Positions 34,240-45,363 of a DNA stretch of 64,000 nucleotides are shown here, in pieces. The notes below the pieces were generated by a model. That model was not told the origin of the DNA. It saw only the letters and a list, made by a program, of their open reading frames with translations, and did no database searches. The DNA comes from Tibeticola sediminis. Its GTDB lineage: Bacteria > Pseudomonadota > Gammaproteobacteria > Burkholderiales > Burkholderiaceae_C. The stretch lies in assembly GCF_003843835.1 (NCBI RefSeq), contig NZ_RKQL01000001.1:1-64000 (forward strand), in the 5' to 3' direction. The number at the start of each line of letters is the position of its first letter. The stretch's first letter is position 1. The position numbers and the translations under genes are program-made.

Positions 34240-35199
34240 TTAGGCAGCCGGCTTGGTCCCGGCTCCCCGCAGGCTCAGCAGCATCGCGCCGATGAGGATG
34301 CTCACCACCACGCCGAGTGACAGCCAGATCGGAATCTGGATGAAATCGACGATCAGCATCTTGGTGCCGATGAACACCAGGATCAGCGCCAAACCGTAAC
34401 TCAGCAGGTGAAAGCGCGCCGCCACGGCCGCGAGCAGAAAGTACATCGCGCGCAGCCCCAGAACCGCAAACACGTTGCTGGTCAGCACGATGAAGGGGTC
34501 GGTGGTGATGGCAAAAATCGCGGGAATCGAATCCACCGCGAACACCACGTCGGTCAACGCGACGAGCGCCACCACCATCAACAAGGGCGTGGCCACGCGG
34601 ACGCCGTTTTCCCGGGTCCAGAAGCGCTCGCCGTCGTACTGCGCGCTGACGGGCAACACGCGTTTGAGCAGCCGCAGCGCCGGGTTGTCTTCCAGCGCGG
34701 GCTCTTCACCCGCGGCACGCCACATCTTCACCCCGGTGATCAGCAGGAACGCGCCAAACACATAGAGCACCCAGTGAAATTGGGCCAGCAGCCAAGCGCC
34801 GAGCAGAATCATCACCGCGCGCAGCGCAATGGCGCCGAGCACGCCGATCATCAGCACCCGCTTCTGATACGCCGCGGGCACCGCGAAGTAGCTGAAGATC
34901 ATCAGAAACACAAAAATGTTGTCCACCGCCAGGCTCTTTTCGAGCAAATAGCCGGTGAAAAACTCGAGCGCACGGGCCGTGGCAAACGCAGAGTCGCCAC
35001 TGGTGTGCCACAGCGCCGCCCATAGCAGCGCGTTGAAGGCGAAACTCACGCCGACCCAGATCAGCGACCAGTTCAGCGCCTGGCGAAAGCCGGTGTCGCG
35101 CGGTCCATCGCGTTTGAGGACGGAAAAATCGATCCAGAGGGCGACGATGACGATCGCGACGAACAGGGCCCAAAGCCACAGGGGTGCTACGGTTTGCAT
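34240..35199 (-). CDS. TerC/Alx-family membrane protein behind a manganese riboswitch
   Basis: Inner-membrane protein of the TerC family, Alx type, 319 residues with eight or nine helices. Conserved acidic membrane residues appear in KSLAVDNIFVFLMIFSYF (near residue 90) and ALTDVVFAVDSIPAIFAITTD (near residue 215). Alx relatives lower cytoplasmic manganese in E. coli. A yybP-ykoY riboswitch on the same strand, 216 to 373 bases upstream, supports a manganese-regulated role. GAGG lies 6 bases before the ATG at 35199, and that site is complementary to the riboswitch tail. The stop codon lies in the target repeat of MITE-A R3. Confidence 0.88.
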   Translation of the reverse strand: MQTVAPLWLWALFVAIVIVALWIDFSVLKRDGPRDTGFRQALNWSLIWVGVSFAFNALLWAALWHTSGDSAFATARALEFFTGYLLEKSLAVDNIFVFLMIFSYFAVPAAYQKRVLMIGVLGAIALRAVMILLGAWLLAQFHWVLYVFGAFLLITGVKMWRAAGEEPALEDNPALRLLKRVLPVSAQYDGERFWTRENGVRVATPLLMVVALVALTDVVFAVDSIPAIFAITTDPFIVLTSNVFAVLGLRAMYFLLAAVAARFHLLSYGLALILVFIGTKMLIVDFIQIPIWLSLGVVVSILIGAMLLSLRGAGTKPAA

Positions 35200-35250
35200 G
35201 CAAGACCTCGATACAGGGTGAAACCAACCCCGGCGCGAGCCAGGGATAAG

Positions 35251-35411
35251 GGCAACGCTGAACCAGTCCCTCGCGCGCCGCGCATCCCGGCTGCGGGCGG
35301 TCTGCGTCGTTGCAAATCCTCGCCATAGCTGCGGCTATGACTGCGGTTTGCGCCTCGCATCCCATCCCGCGGCCGGGCACGCGCCATCGCGGGAACTGAT
35401 TCAGCGTTGCC
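35251..35411 (-). mobile_element. MITE-A copy R4 (161 bp) inside the terC leader
   Basis: Full element flanked by the exact direct repeat TAAG. It sits within the 5' leader of the TerC/Alx gene, 3 bases past the riboswitch 3' end and about 50 bases before the start codon. Because its ends pair, it can fold as a closed stem and leave the flanking RNA parts close together. The core is at 35311-35350. Confidence 0.9.
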
Positions 35412-35414
35412 TAA

Positions 35415-35572
35415 GCACCAAAAGGTCTTGCGGGAGGCTTCAGACTCTGCAGAACCCGGACGGCTCCTTGCGGCAACGCTGGGTTGCCCGGACCGACGTG
35501 CTGACGGGACCTCTGCGCCCGGGCTTCGGGTCATCCCCCGCCGCCTAGGCTCGCTACTCCCCTTTCGGTGCA
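35415..35572 (-). ncRNA. yybP-ykoY (manganese) riboswitch
   Basis: On the minus strand the RNA begins GCACCGAAAGGGGAGTAGC, the strongly conserved 5' block of this class, has a CCGTCAGCACG segment in the middle, and ends CCGCAAGACCTTTTGGTGC, matching the conserved GCAAGACCUUU. The outer stem GCACCGAAAGG / CCTTTTGGTGC closes the aptamer. The bases GCAAGACCT (35423-35431) are fully complementary to AGGTCTTGC (35200-35208) at the ribosome binding site, so translation should be blocked unless metal stabilises the aptamer. Confidence 0.9.
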
Positions 35573-35710
35573 ATGATCGTAGTCGACAAGCGATCGACCC
35601 GCCGAGCGTGGGGATTTGGGCCGCCGTCCAACACGAGCGCACCCAGCCGCTCCCGTCCGTCCTGCTCGTCCTATCATTGGCGGCCTTGTTGCAGCGCCTC
35701 TGAATTGGAA

Positions 35711-36430
35711 GTGACCTTGTTGGATCTGTTCTCCGCGGCCTGGTGGTCCGCTCTGCTCGCCATCGTTCTGATCGACCTCGTCCTGGCCGGCGACAACGCC
35801 ATCGTCATCGCGCTGGCGGCGCGCACCCTGCCCAGCGCGCTGCAGCGCCGGGCCATCGTCTGGGGAACGGTGGGCGCCATCGTCGTGCGCAGCGCCATGA
35901 CGGTCGGGGTGGTTTGGTTGCTGCGCATCCCGGGCCTCATGGCCGTCGGCGGCCTCGGTCTGCTTTGGATCGCGTATCAGTTGCTCGACGATGACGAGGG
36001 CACCGACGACGAGGGACAGGCTCTGGTCAAACCGGCCCAGACCTTCGCTGGCGCCATCCGCACCATCGTCGTCGCCGACGCCCTGATGGGCATCGACAAC
36101 GTGCTCGGTGTGGCGGGGGCCGCCCACGGCGCCATCGATTTGGTGATCGTCGGGCTGTTGATCAGCGTGCCCATCGTCGTGTTCGGCAGTAGCGTCGTCC
36201 TCAAGCTCGTGGAGCGCTTCCCGGTGATCATTCATCTCGGCGCCGCCGTCCTGGCCTGGACCGGCGCCCACATGGTGGCCGGCGAGCCGCTGCTGGCCCC
36301 CTGGTTTGGCAACGCACAGGCCGCCACCACGGGGCAAACCGCTGCCCGCTGGGGCTTGGGCGTCCTCTGCGTCGCAGGCGTTCTGGGCCTGGACCTTTGG
36401 CGCCGCCGGCGCTCGAAGCCCGCCGGCTGA
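35711..36430 (+). CDS. TerC-family membrane protein, YkoY/YjbE type
   Basis: Second TerC-family protein, 239 residues with about seven helices. It has the acidic metal-site motifs LIDLVLAGDNAIVIALAAR (near residue 20) and VVADALMGIDNVLGVAGAA (near residue 120), as in the YkoY/YjbE/TerC exporters, which move manganese or load it onto secreted proteins. The start is taken as the GTG at 35711, since the upstream ATG at 35573 lies in the riboswitch control region and would add 46 non-membrane residues. It is divergent from the Alx-type gene. The riboswitch does not point towards it. Confidence 0.8.
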   Translation: MTLLDLFSAAWWSALLAIVLIDLVLAGDNAIVIALAARTLPSALQRRAIVWGTVGAIVVRSAMTVGVVWLLRIPGLMAVGGLGLLWIAYQLLDDDEGTDDEGQALVKPAQTFAGAIRTIVVADALMGIDNVLGVAGAAHGAIDLVIVGLLISVPIVVFGSSVVLKLVERFPVIIHLGAAVLAWTGAHMVAGEPLLAPWFGNAQAATTGQTAARWGLGVLCVAGVLGLDLWRRRRSKPAG

Positions 36431-36505
36431 ACCCAGGGACTGTCGGCAGCGCGTCGGGCTGCGCCCGAGGGCGAGTCGATTTCCCGCCTTGCCCTTGGGC
36501 GGTGT

Positions 36506-36511
36506 TATCCT
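36506..36511 (+). promoter_or_regulatory. Possible -10 box of the YvlD-like gene
   Basis: TATCCT lies 6 bases before the ATG with no Shine-Dalgarno sequence, another candidate for a leaderless mRNA. Confidence 0.3.
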
Positions 36512-36517
36512 GCCGCC

Positions 36518-36850
36518 ATGAAGCTCATTTTGAAGTGGTTTCTCTACGCCATCGCGCTGGTGGCGGTGTCTCAGCTCTATCCGGGCGTGCAGGTCGCTGG
36601 ATTCACCGCGGCGCTCGTCGCGGCGGCGGTCATCGGCCTGCTCAACACCATCGTGCGGCCGGTGCTGGTGCTGCTGACCCTGCCGGTCACCGTCGTGACG
36701 CTGGGGCTGTTCCTTTTCGTCATCAACGCCTTGATGTTTTGGCTCGCGGGCAGCATTCTCGCGGGCTTTCAGGTCAGCGGCTTTGGTGCGGCACTCCTCG
36801 GCTCGCTGATTTATTCGGCGCTCGGCTTGCTGATCGACGCGGTCGTCTAA
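36518..36850 (+). CDS. YvlD / phage-holin-4-like membrane protein
   Basis: Small inner-membrane protein, 110 residues with four helices (about 1-22, 28-48, 52-75 and 85-108), of the family annotated as Phage_holin_4_2 or YvlD. The centre carries the family segment LLNTIVRPVLVLLTLPVTVVTLGLF. In spite of the name there is no phage context, and Gram-positive relatives respond to envelope stress. Its TAA stop lies in the target repeat of MITE-A R5. Confidence 0.82.
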   Translation: MKLILKWFLYAIALVAVSQLYPGVQVAGFTAALVAAAVIGLLNTIVRPVLVLLTLPVTVVTLGLFLFVINALMFWLAGSILAGFQVSGFGAALLGSLIYSALGLLIDAVV

Positions 36851-37011
36851 GGCAACGCTGAATAAGTTCCCGCGATGGTGCGCGAGCGGCCGCGGGATGG
36901 GATGCGAGGCGCAAACCGAGACAATAGCCGCAGCTATGGCGAGGATTTGCAACGAAGCAGACCGCCCGCAGCCGGGATGCGCGACGCGCGAGGGACTTGT
37001 TCAGCGTTGCC
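36851..37011 (+). mobile_element. MITE-A copy R5 (161 bp)
   Basis: Full element flanked by the exact direct repeat CTAA; the left copy contains the stop codon of the YvlD-like gene. The core (36911-36950) carries the variant GAGACAATAGCC shared only with R6. A further terminal scrap (GGCAACGCGGCC) follows, up to the stop codon of the BepA-like gene. Confidence 0.92.
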
Positions 37012-37027
37012 CTAAGGCAACGCGGCC

Positions 37028-38611
37028 TCAGCGGCTGGGCCGCTCGCGCTGCAATTCCTCCTTCAAGGCCGCCTGAGTTTGACGCACCCGGCTGTCGACA
37101 ATCGCCGCTTCGATGTCATTGGCAGGCGTTTTTGGCGCCTGCGCAAGGAGCGCTTGCGCGGCCCGGAAGCGGTCGAGCGCGCCGGTCAGGTCCAGCCGTG
37201 CCCAACGTTGCTCGCCCTCGGCACGCACGGGTTGCGCGGTCAAGCCTTGCTTGCGCCAGGCTTGCGCAAGCCACTGCCAGGCCAGGCCATCCTTCGGATG
37301 GGTGGCCAGCCAGGTTTGCAAGGCCGCCGCCGCGCGCTCGGGCTGACCCCGCTGGATTTCGACCTCGGCCACCAGCAGACGCTCCGGACGCGGCAGGCTC
37401 TCGCGCTGCTGCGGACCGCCCAGCCGCAACACTGCGAGGGCAACATCGGGGCGGCCAGCGTTCAGCGCCAACTCGGCGCGCAGCAGGCGCACCCAGCGCG
37501 AGGCTTGCGCATCGTCCGATACGAGAGGGACTAGGTCCGCCGCGATCCGTTCTGCGGCCGAGGCATCGCCCAGCGCCTGCTGCGCCAAGGCCGCGGCATA
37601 CAGCGCCGCTGCCCGGCGCGGCGCACTTTGGGTCGCGAAAGCCGGATCGCGCGGCTCCTGCGCCCATCGGCGCAGCGCATCGGCGCCCGGCTTGGCCAGC
37701 ACCCGCGCGCGCGCCGCCATCAGCATTTGGGTCATGTCCGTTGGCGGCTCAGCGCCGGGGTTGGCACGCTCCGACAATCGAGCGCGCATCTCCGCGAGAC
37801 GTTCGGTCGTGAGCGGGTGGCTGCGCAGGTAGGGAAAGCTTCCATCGTCGTTGAGGCGTGCGCTTTGCTGCAGCCGCTCGAACATCCGCACGAAAGCCTC
37901 CGGCTGGTAGCCGGCTTGGCCCATCAGGCCCAACCCGACGCGGTCCGCTTCACGCTCCATGTCACGGGTGAAGTTGAGTTGCTGTTGCGCGGCGACCGCC
38001 TGGCCGCCCACGAGGATGGCGTTGGCCATTTCCGGGTTGCGGCTCATCGCCACCGCCCCCAGCAACAACGCCCCGAGCAACAAGGGCGCCTGCTGATCCT
38101 GCCGCTCGAACATGCGGGCAATGTGCCGTTGCGTCACATGGCTGAGCTCATGCGCCAGCACCGAAGCGAGTTCATCCCGCTGGCTCACCGCGCCGATCAG
38201 GCCCAGATTCAGGCCCAGGTAGCCGCCCGGCAGCGCAAACGCATTGATGCTGCGGTCGCGCAACAACATGATTTGCCAGGCGAAGCGGTCTTCGAGTTCC
38301 TGCGGCAATTCCCCCCGCAGCTTGGCCGCGGCGAGAAGGGGCGCCCACACACCCTCGACATAGTCGGCCAGGACGGGATCCTCCAGATAGTCGGGGTCGG
38401 CATAGATCAGGCGCGCGATGCGCTCACCGATGCTGCGCTCTTCGGCAGCCCCCAGCGAGCCACCATCGCCGAGTGCCGGAAGTTGCGCAGCGCTCGGGCT
38501 CGGCGCCAGGCTGGTCACGGCTGCGAGACCGATCGAAAGGGCCAGCACCATGGGACGAAACCGCAGCAACCGGGGCAAATGCGCGCGCAGCGCCTGGACC
38601 ATGGGCTTCAT
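37028..38611 (-). CDS. M48 metalloprotease with TPR repeats, BepA-like
   Basis: Periplasmic zinc protease/chaperone of the BepA (YfgC) type, which watches over LptD and BAM assembly. The 527 residues begin with a basic segment and a signal peptide (about residues 1-43, ends SPSAA). The M48 domain has the zinc motif HELSH in ASVLAHELSHVTQRH (near residue 155) and the third ligand in MEREADRVGLGL. TPR-like helices fill the C-terminal half (about 320-527), with LAQAWRKQGLTAQPVRAEGE. It is longer than E. coli BepA (487). Monocistronic. Confidence 0.88.
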   Translation of the reverse strand: MKPMVQALRAHLPRLLRFRPMVLALSIGLAAVTSLAPSPSAAQLPALGDGGSLGAAEERSIGERIARLIYADPDYLEDPVLADYVEGVWAPLLAAAKLRGELPQELEDRFAWQIMLLRDRSINAFALPGGYLGLNLGLIGAVSQRDELASVLAHELSHVTQRHIARMFERQDQQAPLLLGALLLGAVAMSRNPEMANAILVGGQAVAAQQQLNFTRDMEREADRVGLGLMGQAGYQPEAFVRMFERLQQSARLNDDGSFPYLRSHPLTTERLAEMRARLSERANPGAEPPTDMTQMLMAARARVLAKPGADALRRWAQEPRDPAFATQSAPRRAAALYAAALAQQALGDASAAERIAADLVPLVSDDAQASRWVRLLRAELALNAGRPDVALAVLRLGGPQQRESLPRPERLLVAEVEIQRGQPERAAAALQTWLATHPKDGLAWQWLAQAWRKQGLTAQPVRAEGEQRWARLDLTGALDRFRAAQALLAQAPKTPANDIEAAIVDSRVRQTQAALKEELQRERPSR

Positions 38612-38670
38612 ATCGGAACGTAGCCTTCAGAGGAGGGAAAGCGAAGCACTATGATGCGCGCAAAATTCAA

Positions 38671-38844
38671 CCCAGATTGTCCATTAGGACGCACGAAGAT
38701 GGCGCGGCGGTTTGCGCGTGGATTCGCGCACGGGGGAGGAGCCAATAGCCGAGGCTATTGGCGACGAGCACGGGGGCGAAGACGCCGCAAAGCGACCGCC
38801 AGGGCGTGCGTAGGCCCACAGGGCCGCCTAATGGACAATCTGGG
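38671..38844. mobile_element. Element C (174 bp), MITE-like
   Basis: Perfect terminal inverted repeats CCCAGATTGTCCATTAGG are flanked on both sides by TTCAA, which looks like a 5-bp target duplication (the AA can also be counted as part of the repeat). The middle holds a 22-bp palindrome (38741-38762, GCCAATAGCC, GA, GGCTATTGGC) related to the core of MITE-A and element B. No protein is encoded. It lies between the BepA-like gene and moaC, 32 bp before moaC. Confidence 0.85.
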
Positions 38845-38876
38845 TTCAACTCCGCGCCCAACCCGGACACTGCCCT

Positions 38877-39407
38877 ATGAAGACCGACCCATCTGACACC
38901 TCGACGCTCACGCATTTCGATGCGCAGGGCCGCGCCCATATGGTCGACGTCGCCGAAAAGCCCGCGACCCGCCGAACCGCCGTCGCTGCGGGCCGCATCG
39001 AGATGCAGCCGGCCACGCTCGAGCAGATCCGGGCGGGCACCAGCCGTAAGGGCGACGTCCTGGGCATCGCTCGGATTGCCGGCATCATGGCCGCCAAGCG
39101 CACGAGCGACCTCATTCCCTTGTGCCACCCTTTGGCCTTGACCCACGTCGCGATCGAACTCACGGCCAGCGCGCCCGAACGCGGTGAAACGCCCGCCGTG
39201 GAGTGCCAGGCGACGGTGGAAACGGTCGGCCCAACCGGCGTCGAAATGGAGGCGCTGACGGCTGTCCAGGTGGCTCTCCTGACCATCTACGACATGTGCA
39301 AGGCAGTCGATCGCGGCATGACCATCCAGTCGGTGCGCCTGATCGAAAAAAAGGGTGGCAAGTCGGGCCACTATCGCCGGGAGGGCGCCTCGGGCCACGC
39401 CGAATAG
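38877..39407 (+). CDS. moaC: Cyclic pyranopterin monophosphate synthase
   Basis: Molybdenum-cofactor enzyme that makes cyclic pyranopterin monophosphate together with MoaA. The 176 residues contain the active-site segment [11 protein letters not shown] (near residue 78), the helix [21 protein letters not shown] (near residue 125) and the catalytic lysines in [12 protein letters not shown] near the C-terminus. Length is slightly above the E. coli protein (161). No other moa gene is nearby. The short upstream region is dominated by element C, so its promoter must lie within the element or in the 32 bases after it. Confidence 0.93.
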   Translation: MKTDPSDTSTLTHFDAQGRAHMVDVAEKPATRRTAVAAGRIEMQPATLEQIRAGTSRKGDVLGIARIAGIMAAKRTSDLIPLCHPLALTHVAIELTASAPERGETPAVECQATVETVGPTGVEMEALTAVQVALLTIYDMCKAVDRGMTIQSVRLIEKKGGKSGHYRREGASGHAE

Positions 39408-39478
39408 CTGCCGTGTGGGCGTGCACCGGTCGGCGGTGCGCCCCCGGCCGCTGAGCCCATGAGCGGTTCTCGCAGATC

Positions 39479-39522
39479 CAAAAAACAAAACCCCCGCGGA
39501 AAGCACATTTCACGGGGGCTTT
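39479..39522 (-). terminator. Intrinsic terminator of the atp operon
   Basis: On the minus strand the stem GCCCCCG / CGGGGG encloses about 15 bases and is followed by TTTTGTTTTTT. It lies 28 bases past the atpC stop codon. Confidence 0.85.
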
Positions 39523-39550
39523 TCGAGGGGGCGAGCGGAGCGAGTCGGCT

Positions 39551-39976
39551 TCAGTCGCTCCACTTCTTGCTGCGGTACTTGCGCAAGGCGGCGAGCTGGG
39601 CGGCCATGACCGCCAGTTCGGATTGAGCCTTGGCCAGCTCGATCTCGCTCTTGGCGTTCTTGAGCGCTTCTTCGGCGGCACGGCGCGCCTCGTTGGCTTT
39701 CTCTTCGTCGAGATCCTTGCCGCGAACCGCCGTGTCCGACAGAACCGTGACCCGATTGGGCTGAACTTCGAGGATGCCACCAGCGACGAAGATGAACTCT
39801 TCTCGCCCGTCCGCGAGCTCGATACGAACCGACCCCGCCTTGATGCGCGAAATCAGCGGCGTATGGCGCGGATAGATGCCCAGTTCGCCCACCTCACCGG
39901 GCAAGGCGACGAAACGCGCCTCTCCCGAGAAGATGGACTCCTCGGCGCTGACCACATCGACGTGGATCGTGCTCAT
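39551..39976 (-). CDS. atpC: ATP synthase F1 subunit epsilon
   Basis: Rotor subunit of the F1 part, which connects gamma to the c-ring and can inhibit ATP hydrolysis. The 141 residues have an N-terminal beta-sandwich ([33 protein letters not shown]) and a two-helix C-terminal domain (about 90-141, ending [14 protein letters not shown]). It is the last gene of the atp operon, 84 bp after atpD, and is followed by the terminator. Confidence 0.95.
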   Translation of the reverse strand: MSTIHVDVVSAEESIFSGEARFVALPGEVGELGIYPRHTPLISRIKAGSVRIELADGREEFIFVAGGILEVQPNRVTVLSDTAVRGKDLDEEKANEARRAAEEALKNAKSEIELAKAQSELAVMAAQLAALRKYRSKKWSD

Positions 39977-40060
39977 AGTTGCTCCATGAAATGAGAAGTT
40001 GGAAGAAAACCGGACGGATGGCCTGGCCCGCCCCGAACAGGAAAGCCAGGCCGCTCAGCT

Positions 40061-42399
<2,339 letters not shown>

Positions 42400-42425
42400 A
42401 TCAGCCTCCTAAAGCTCCGACGCGT

Positions 42426-43979
42426 TCAGGCGAACGTTTTCTTGAAGGCGGTGATGGCGGCGTTGAGCTCGGCCTCGGCGTCCTTGTCCATGGCCTTCTC
42501 GGCTTCGAGCTTGGCCAACAGCGCGGCGTGCTTGTCTTTCAGATAAGCATGCAGGCCATGTTCGAACGGAAGGACTTTCTTCACGTCGATGTCGTCGAGA
42601 AAGCCCTTGTTCACCGCGTACAGCGAGGCGGCCATCAGCGAGATGGGCAGCGGGCTGTACTGCGGCTGCTTGAGCAGCTCGGTGACGCGCGCGCCGCGGT
42701 CGAGTTGCTTGCGCGTGGCTTCGTCGAGGTCCGACGCAAACTGGGCGAAGGCCGCGAGTTCGCGGTACTGCGCGAGGTCGGTCCGGATGCCGCCGGAGAG
42801 CGACTTGATCAGCTTGGTCTGCGCCGCACCACCCACGCGAGACACCGAGATACCCGCGTTGATGGCGGGACGGATGCCGGCGTTGAACAGGTTGGTTTCC
42901 AAGAAGATCTGGCCGTCCGTGATCGAAATCACGTTGGTCGGAACGAAGGCCGAGACGTCACCAGCTTGGGTTTCGATGATCGGCAACGCGGTCAACGAGC
43001 CGGTCTTGCCCTTGACTTCGCCATTGGTGAACTTCTCGACATAGTCGGCGTTCACGCGCGCAGCCCGCTCGAGCAGACGGCTGTGCAGGTAGAAGATGTC
43101 GCCAGGGTAGGCTTCGCGGCCCGGCGGACGGCGCAGCAGCAGCGACACCTGGCGGTAGGCCACCGCCTGCTTCGACAGATCGTCATAGACGATGAGGGCG
43201 TCCTGGCCTCGGTCACGGAAGTATTCACCCATCGTGCAGCCGGAGTAGGCTGCGATGTACTGCATGGCGGCCGACTCGGATGCCGAAGCAGCCACGACGA
43301 TGGTGTACTCCATCGCGCCGGCCTGCTCGAGCGCACGAACGACGTTCTTGATCGACGAGGCCTTTTGACCGATGGCCACGTAGATACAGGTCATGTTCTG
43401 ACCTTTTTGATTGATGATCGCGTCGATCGCCACGGCAGTCTTACCGGTCTGGCGGTCGCCAATGATCAATTCACGCTGGCCACGGCCGACCGGGACCATC
43501 GAGTCGATGGACTTCAGACCGGTCTGGACGGGTTGGTCGACCGACTTCCGGGCGATCACGCCCGGGGCGACCTTTTCGATGACGTCGGTGAGCTTGGCAT
43601 TGATCGGGCCCTTGCCGTCAATGGGTTGGCCCAGCGCGTTGACGACGCGGCCGATGAGTTCGGGGCCCACGGGCACTTCGAGAATGCGGCCCGTGCACTT
43701 GACGGTGTCGCCTTCCGAAATGTGCTCGTACTCGCCCAGAATCACGGCGCCGACGGAGTCGCGCTCGAGGTTCAAGGCAAGGCCATAGGTGGGAACGCCG
43801 GCCGCGGTCGCCGGGAATTCGAGCATTTCGCCCTGCATCGCGTTGGACAGACCGTGGATGCGGACGATGCCGTCCGTCACGGACACGACGGTGCCCTGGT
43901 TGCGAATGTCGGCGCTGGGGGCCAGCCCTTCGATGCGACTCTTGATGAGTTCGGAAATCTCTGCGGGATTGAGTTGCAT
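42426..43979 (-). CDS. atpA: ATP synthase F1 subunit alpha
   Basis: Non-catalytic nucleotide-binding subunit of the F1 hexamer, 517 residues. It shows [17 protein letters not shown] at the N-terminus, the P-loop [15 protein letters not shown] (near residue 170), the signature [17 protein letters not shown] (near residue 365) with the arginine finger, and the C-terminal helical domain. It follows atpH after 34 bp and precedes atpG. Confidence 0.97.
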   Translation of the reverse strand: MQLNPAEISELIKSRIEGLAPSADIRNQGTVVSVTDGIVRIHGLSNAMQGEMLEFPATAAGVPTYGLALNLERDSVGAVILGEYEHISEGDTVKCTGRILEVPVGPELIGRVVNALGQPIDGKGPINAKLTDVIEKVAPGVIARKSVDQPVQTGLKSIDSMVPVGRGQRELIIGDRQTGKTAVAIDAIINQKGQNMTCIYVAIGQKASSIKNVVRALEQAGAMEYTIVVAASASESAAMQYIAAYSGCTMGEYFRDRGQDALIVYDDLSKQAVAYRQVSLLLRRPPGREAYPGDIFYLHSRLLERAARVNADYVEKFTNGEVKGKTGSLTALPIIETQAGDVSAFVPTNVISITDGQIFLETNLFNAGIRPAINAGISVSRVGGAAQTKLIKSLSGGIRTDLAQYRELAAFAQFASDLDEATRKQLDRGARVTELLKQPQYSPLPISLMAASLYAVNKGFLDDIDVKKVLPFEHGLHAYLKDKHAALLAKLEAEKAMDKDAEAELNAAITAFKKTFA

Positions 43980-44013
43980 GACTCTTTCCTTCTTTCTTAA
44001 ATGAGCCGATGGC

Positions 44014-44544
44014 TTACGCCGTCAGCGCGACTTTCATTTGTTCCAAACGGGCTTGGACCGAGGCGTCGAGCACCTCGTCGCCCACCGAGACGCGGATCCC
44101 GCCGATCAAAGCCGGGTCGACTTCGACGCGGGCGTCGAGCTTGCGACCAAAGCGCCGCTCGAGCACCGCCAAGACGTCTTGCAACGCGGCGGGATCGATC
44201 GGGTAGGCGCTTTGGATGACCGCTTCTGCGACACCGCGCTGCTCGCTGCGCAAGGCGCGGTATTGGGCCGCGATCTCGGGCAAGACCGCAAGGCGCCCGT
44301 TCTCGATCACGGTCCGCAGAAAATTCTGCCCCACTTCGGGCAACGGGGTGCGCAGCACCGAGCGAACCAGCTCGAAAACCTGTTCGGCACTGACCTTGGG
44401 ATCTTCCGCAAACTGCAACAGTTGCTCGTTTTGGGCAATGACAGCGAGCTCGTCGAGCCATGCCACCGTGCCGTCGAGATCGGCGGCGGTCGCCTTGAAC
44501 AGAGCTTCGGCGTAGGGGCGTGCAATGGTGGCAAGTTCGGCCAT
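44014..44544 (-). CDS. atpH: ATP synthase F1 subunit delta
   Basis: Stator subunit that ties the top of the alpha/beta hexamer to the b-subunit stalk, 176 residues. The N-terminal six-helix domain ([18 protein letters not shown]) and the conserved C-terminal segment ([24 protein letters not shown]) are typical. It starts 11 bp after the atpF stop. Confidence 0.95.
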   Translation of the reverse strand: MAELATIARPYAEALFKATAADLDGTVAWLDELAVIAQNEQLLQFAEDPKVSAEQVFELVRSVLRTPLPEVGQNFLRTVIENGRLAVLPEIAAQYRALRSEQRGVAEAVIQSAYPIDPAALQDVLAVLERRFGRKLDARVEVDPALIGGIRVSVGDEVLDASVQARLEQMKVALTA

Positions 44545-44555
44545 GGACGTCCCTC

Positions 44556-45026
44556 TTACAGCTCAGACTTCAGACGATGGAGCAATTCTGCGTGGACGGC
44601 CGGATTGACTTCCTTACGCAGGATTTGCTCGGCGCCTTTGACGGCCAGAATCGCGACCTGCTCACGGAGCGCTTCGCGCGCCTTGACGGCTTGCTGCTCG
44701 GCTTCGGCCTGAGCGGCTGCAACGATCTTGGCTGCCTCTTCATTGGCGCGAGCCTTGGCCTCCTCGATGACGCGCTGCGCCATCCGCTCGGCTTCGGCCA
44801 GACGGGCCGCCGATTCCGCGCGCGCCTGGGCCAGTTCGGCCTCGATGCGCTGATTCGCGGCGGACAGCTCGGACCGCGCCTTGTCGGCCGCGGCAAGCCC
44901 GTCGGCGATTTTCTGAGCCCGCTCGTCCAGCGCCTTGGTGATCGGCGGCCACACGAACTTCATCGTGAACCAGACCAGGATCGCAAAGACAACCGCCTGC
45001 AGGAACAGGGTTGCATTGATGTTCAC
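44556..45026 (-). CDS. atpF: ATP synthase Fo subunit b
   Basis: Peripheral stalk of the ATP synthase, 156 residues: one N-terminal membrane helix (residues 5-27, [21 protein letters not shown]) and a long Ala/Glu/Lys-rich coiled coil (about 35-140). The start is a GTG at 45026, preceded by AAAGGA; the family's usual MNINATLF sequence begins exactly there. An upstream ATG in frame would overlap atpE and add unrelated residues. Confidence 0.95.
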   Translation of the reverse strand: MNINATLFLQAVVFAILVWFTMKFVWPPITKALDERAQKIADGLAAADKARSELSAANQRIEAELAQARAESAARLAEAERMAQRVIEEAKARANEEAAKIVAAAQAEAEQQAVKAREALREQVAILAVKGAEQILRKEVNPAVHAELLHRLKSEL

Positions 45027-45060
45027 GGCTTGTCCTTTCGGTCGTGAAAGGCGAGCGGAA

Positions 45061-45318
<258 letters not shown>

Positions 45319-45363
45319 CTAAAGGTTAAGTGGAAAGGAAAAAAGGGGAAAGCGGAACGGAAC

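Noticed and set aside
35573-35710. yybP-ykoY riboswitch for the plus-strand TerC gene
   Set aside because: The conserved blocks read correctly only on the minus strand, so the riboswitch serves the Alx-type gene. The plus-strand gene has no copy.
36518-36850. Phage holin, hence a prophage remnant
   Set aside because: The family name contains holin, but no lysin, capsid, tail or integrase gene is near, and the protein fits the YvlD-like chromosomal family.
36851-37011. A small protein encoded within the MITEs
   Set aside because: Open frames through the copies are not shared in frame or length among copies, and there is no ribosome site. The length constancy is at the DNA level.
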